In this document: in pieces, positions 11,708-14,002 of the stretch
Position numbering within the stretch: position 1 is the stretch's first letter
Layout: each line of letters starts with the position of its first letter
NCBI GenBank assembly: GCA_947303905.1
Contig: CAMYZR010000012.1
Location: forward strand, 1-14,002
Reading direction: 5' to 3'
Length of the DNA: 14,002 nt
From: an uncultured Atopobiaceae bacterium
GTDB lineage: Bacteria; Actinomycetota; Coriobacteriia; Coriobacteriales; Atopobiaceae
Program-made: the position numbers and the translations under genes
The notes under the pieces: generated by a model
The model's database searches: none
Told to the model about the DNA's origin: nothing
What the model saw: only the letters and a program-made list of their open reading frames with translations

Positions 11708-14002
11708 ACGAGAAGCAGGTGGAGGAGCACCCGGAGCTGGGCACCTTCTTCGAGCGCGAGTCGTTTTTGCCCCTCAAGAAGGCCACACCGCTCGTGCCCA
11801 TGGGTGGTGGCGGCATCGGCATGCACGTCATCCCCGTGGAGCATGCCATCCGCCCGCAGAGTGTGAGCGCCGACGTGGAGCACCTCTCGCACTGGCTCAA
11901 GAAGTACGACACCTACGCCGCCGGGTCGTGCTCGTGCGGCATCGCGGAGCGCTCGCGTGGCGACAACGACGGTCGCGACCCGCAGAACTGGTGCATCGGC
12001 GTGGGCGACATGGCCACCTACCTGGTGGAGACGGGCAAGGGCCACTACATCACCTACGACGAGGTCATCGACACGCTGATCCTCGCCGAGAAGAACGGCT
12101 ACGTGCACCAGATCACCAACATCGACGGCGAGGACAAGATCTTCGATATCTGCAACTGCAACGTGCGCATCTGCAACGCGCTGAGAACCAGCATGCTGTT
12201 CAACACGCCTTACCTTTCGCGAAGCGCCTACACGAGCAAAGTGGACAAAGAAAAGTGCGTCGCGTGCGGCAAGTGCGTGGAGATCTGCCCCGCCGGCGCC
12301 GTGAAGCTGGGCCAGAAGCTCTGCCGCGAGTCCGGTCCGCTGAGCTATCCCATCCAACCCCTGCCCGACGAGACCAGCTGGGGCAAGGAGAACTGGGACC
12401 CCGACTACAAGAACAACAACCGCATCGAGACGCACGAGTCCGGCACCGCCCCCTGCAAGACGGCTTGCCCCGCCCACGTCTCGGTGCAGGGCTACCTGCG
12501 CATGGCCGCCCAGGGGCGCTACCGCGACGCCCTTGCGCTCATCAAGAAGGAGAACCCCTTCCCCGCCGTGTGCGGACGCGTGTGCAACCGCCGCTGCGAG
12601 GCCGCATGCACGCGTGGGACCGTGGATAACGCGGTGGCCATCGACGAGGTCAAGCGTTTCATCGCGCAGAAGGACCTCGACGCCGAGACCCGCTACGTCC
12701 CCGAGCCCGTGGTGCCGTCGACACGCGGGCTGCTCCCCGAGAAGGTCGCGATCATCGGTGCTGGCCCCGCAGGCCTCACCTGCGCATACTACCTTGCCCA
12801 GATGGGCTATCGTCCCACCGTCTTCGAGCGCGACGAGCTGCCGGGCGGCATGCTCACCTACGGCATCCCCGCGTACAAGCTCCAGAAGGACGTGGTTGCC
12901 GCAGAGATCGACGTCATGCGCCAGATGGGCGTGGACATCCGCTGCGGCGTGGAGGTCGGCAAGGACGTGACCATCGCCGAGCTGCGCGACCAGGGCTTTG
13001 CCGCCTTCTACGTTGCCATCGGCTGCCAGGGCGGCCGTTCGGTGGGCGTCGAGGGCGAGGACGGCGAGGGCATCGTCAGCGCCGTCGACTTCCTGCACGA
13101 GGTGGCCGTCGACCCCGCACACGAGGTGAAGGGAACCACGGTCGTCATCGGCGGAGGCAACGTGGCCATCGACGCCGCGCGCGTCTCGGCGCGTTGCGGC
13201 GCATCCAAGGTCGTGATGTGCTGCCTCGAGCAGCCCGACGAGATGCCCGCGCTGCCCGAGGAGGTCACCGAGGCGGCCGAGGACGGCATCGAGCTGCGCC
13301 ATGGTTGGGGCCCCGCCCGCTTCGAGCTCGACGACAGCGGTGCCGTGAGCGCCGTGACCTTCCGCCGCTGCACGCAGGTGTACGACGAGGACGGGCGCTT
13401 CTCCCCCATCTATGACGATGCTGACACCATGACCCTTGCCTGCGACAACGTGGTCACGGCCATCGGCCAGTCCATCGAGTGGGGAGCCCTGCTTGACGGT
13501 ACCGCGGTCGAGCTCGGCCGTGGAGGCGCGGCACAGGCAGACGCGAAGACCTATCAGACCGCCGAGCCCGACATCTTTGTGGGCGGAGACGTCTACAGCG
13601 GGCCCAAGTTCGTCATCGATGCCATCGCCGCAGGCCATGAGGCCGCCGTCTCCATCCACCGCTTCGTGCAGAAGGGCTCGTCGCTCACCATCGGCCGCAA
13701 CCAGCGTCACTACGTCGAGCTGGACAAGAGCGACCTGCTGCTCAACCCCTCCTCGTACAACCACGACCCGCGCCAGAAGCCCAGCGCGGACGAGACGACG
13801 AGCATCCTGCACAACTGGGACGACCCCACCCACGAGCTGACGGAGGAGCAGATTCGCATAGAGTGCGCGCGCTGCCTCAAGTGCGGCGCCTCCATCGTCG
13901 ACCCCAACAAGTGCATCGGCTGCGGCCTGTGCACCACCCGCTGCGAGTTCGACGCCATCCATCTGGAGCGCGACAACCCCGACGCCTCGCGGATGAGCAA
14001 GG
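11671..14002 (+). CDS. GltD/NfnB-like FAD-dependent oxidoreductase with 4Fe-4S domains, main part (3' end outside window)
   Basis: This is the continuation of the frameshifted gene and runs off the right edge. The first in-frame ATG after the shift is at 11671, but it has no ribosome-binding site. Domains in order: a cysteine-bearing region (AAGSCSCGIAERS near 11923, ICNCNVRICNALRTS near 12150); a ferredoxin knuckle CVACGKCVEICPAGAV (about 12256-12303); a Fer4_20/DPYD-type domain with CKTACPAHVSVQGYL (12463) and AVCGRVCNRRCEAAC (from about 12565); an FAD Rossmann motif IIGAGPAGLTCAYYLA (12751-12798) with PGGMLTYGIPAYKL; a pyridine-nucleotide motif VVIGGGNVAIDAARV (about 13141-13185); the flavin-closing segment GGDVYSGPKFVIDAI; and a second ferredoxin region CARCLKCG...CIGCGLCTTRCEFDAI (13867-13960). 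This layout is that of the NADPH-binding subunit family of glutamate synthase and electron-bifurcating enzymes. It probably moves electrons between NAD(P)H and ferredoxin; the partner is unknown. Confidence 0.8.
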   Translation, partial: MFVPGSAEFTVMNEKQVEEHPELGTFFERESFLPLKKATPLVPMGGGGIGMHVIPVEHAIRPQSVSADVEHLSHWLKKYDTYAAGSCSCGIAERSRGDNDGRDPQNWCIGVGDMATYLVETGKGHYITYDEVIDTLILAEKNGYVHQITNIDGEDKIFDICNCNVRICNALRTSMLFNTPYLSRSAYTSKVDKEKCVACGKCVEICPAGAVKLGQKLCRESGPLSYPIQPLPDETSWGKENWDPDYKNNNRIETHESGTAPCKTACPAHVSVQGYLRMAAQGRYRDALALIKKENPFPAVCGRVCNRRCEAACTRGTVDNAVAIDEVKRFIAQKDLDAETRYVPEPVVPSTRGLLPEKVAIIGAGPAGLTCAYYLAQMGYRPTVFERDELPGGMLTYGIPAYKLQKDVVAAEIDVMRQMGVDIRCGVEVGKDVTIAELRDQGFAAFYVAIGCQGGRSVGVEGEDGEGIVSAVDFLHEVAVDPAHEVKGTTVVIGGGNVAIDAARVSARCGASKVVMCCLEQPDEMPALPEEVTEAAEDGIELRHGWGPARFELDDSGAVSAVTFRRCTQVYDEDGRFSPIYDDADTMTLACDNVVTAIGQSIEWGALLDGTAVELGRGGAAQADAKTYQTAEPDIFVGGDVYSGPKFVIDAIAAGHEAAVSIHRFVQKGSSLTIGRNQRHYVELDKSDLLLNPSSYNHDPRQKPSADETTSILHNWDDPTHELTEEQIRIECARCLKCGASIVDPNKCIGCGLCTTRCEFDAIHLERDNPDASRMSK

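Noticed and set aside
11530..13962. An 810-residue open frame on the minus strand opposite the oxidoreductase
   Set aside because: It is a shadow: the plus strand carries clear FAD, NAD(P) and iron-sulfur motifs, while the minus-strand product is a low-complexity Val/Ala/Asp/His-rich string with no domain. GC-rich codon bias keeps the antisense frame free of stops.

Overview
The window is GC-rich, with strong G/C bias at third codon positions and clear purine-rich Shine-Dalgarno sites. Together with the gene families present (a GltD-like FAD/4Fe-4S oxidoreductase, BspA-type leucine-rich repeats, a KTR zinc-ribbon protein, a propeller-type sensor and HypB), this suggests an anaerobic gut or oral actinobacterium of the class Coriobacteriia, perhaps the Olsenella/Atopobium side. 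That placement is inference from protein style; there is no rRNA or other marker here.

Layout. 1-939 (minus): the N-terminal part of a secreted or membrane sensor with a two-component-regulator propeller, running off the left edge. 1270-1764 (plus): a GNAT acetyltransferase behind a TATAAT box and a long-range inverted repeat. 1866-2555 (minus): a seven-helix membrane protein of unknown function. 2756-4499 (plus): a 116-residue acidic orphan protein followed by a 447-residue leucine-rich-repeat protein that lacks an export signal. 4758-5565 (plus): a TetR regulator overlapping a small KTR zinc-ribbon gene, preceded by a likely operator and closed by a strong intrinsic terminator. 5719-8092 (plus): a compact four-gene unit of a 68-residue membrane protein, a flavodoxin-like NAD(P)H oxidoreductase, a 54-residue membrane protein, and a membrane-anchored erythromycin-esterase-like hydrolase. 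8168-9995 (minus): a GNAT acetyltransferase and an acyltransferase-3 membrane enzyme. 10373-14002 (plus): hypB followed by a large multidomain FAD/4Fe-4S oxidoreductase that is interrupted by a frameshift and runs off the right edge.

How the genes may work together. The TetR gene could control itself and perhaps the downstream redox/hydrolase unit, although a terminator lies between them. The minus-strand pair 9995-8168 may modify a small molecule or surface polymer by acylation. hypB and the electron-bifurcation-type oxidoreductase point to hydrogen or nickel-linked redox metabolism; neither hypA nor a hydrogenase subunit is visible in the window.

The most notable observations are: the frameshift, apparently with loss of a short segment, in the oxidoreductase; a perfect 16-bp palindrome at the hypB promoter; an export-anchored Ere-type hydrolase co-transcribed with two tiny membrane proteins, one of them only 54 residues; and the TetR-KTR pair with its dyad operator. 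I found no tRNA, rRNA, CRISPR array, insertion sequence or clear new defence system.
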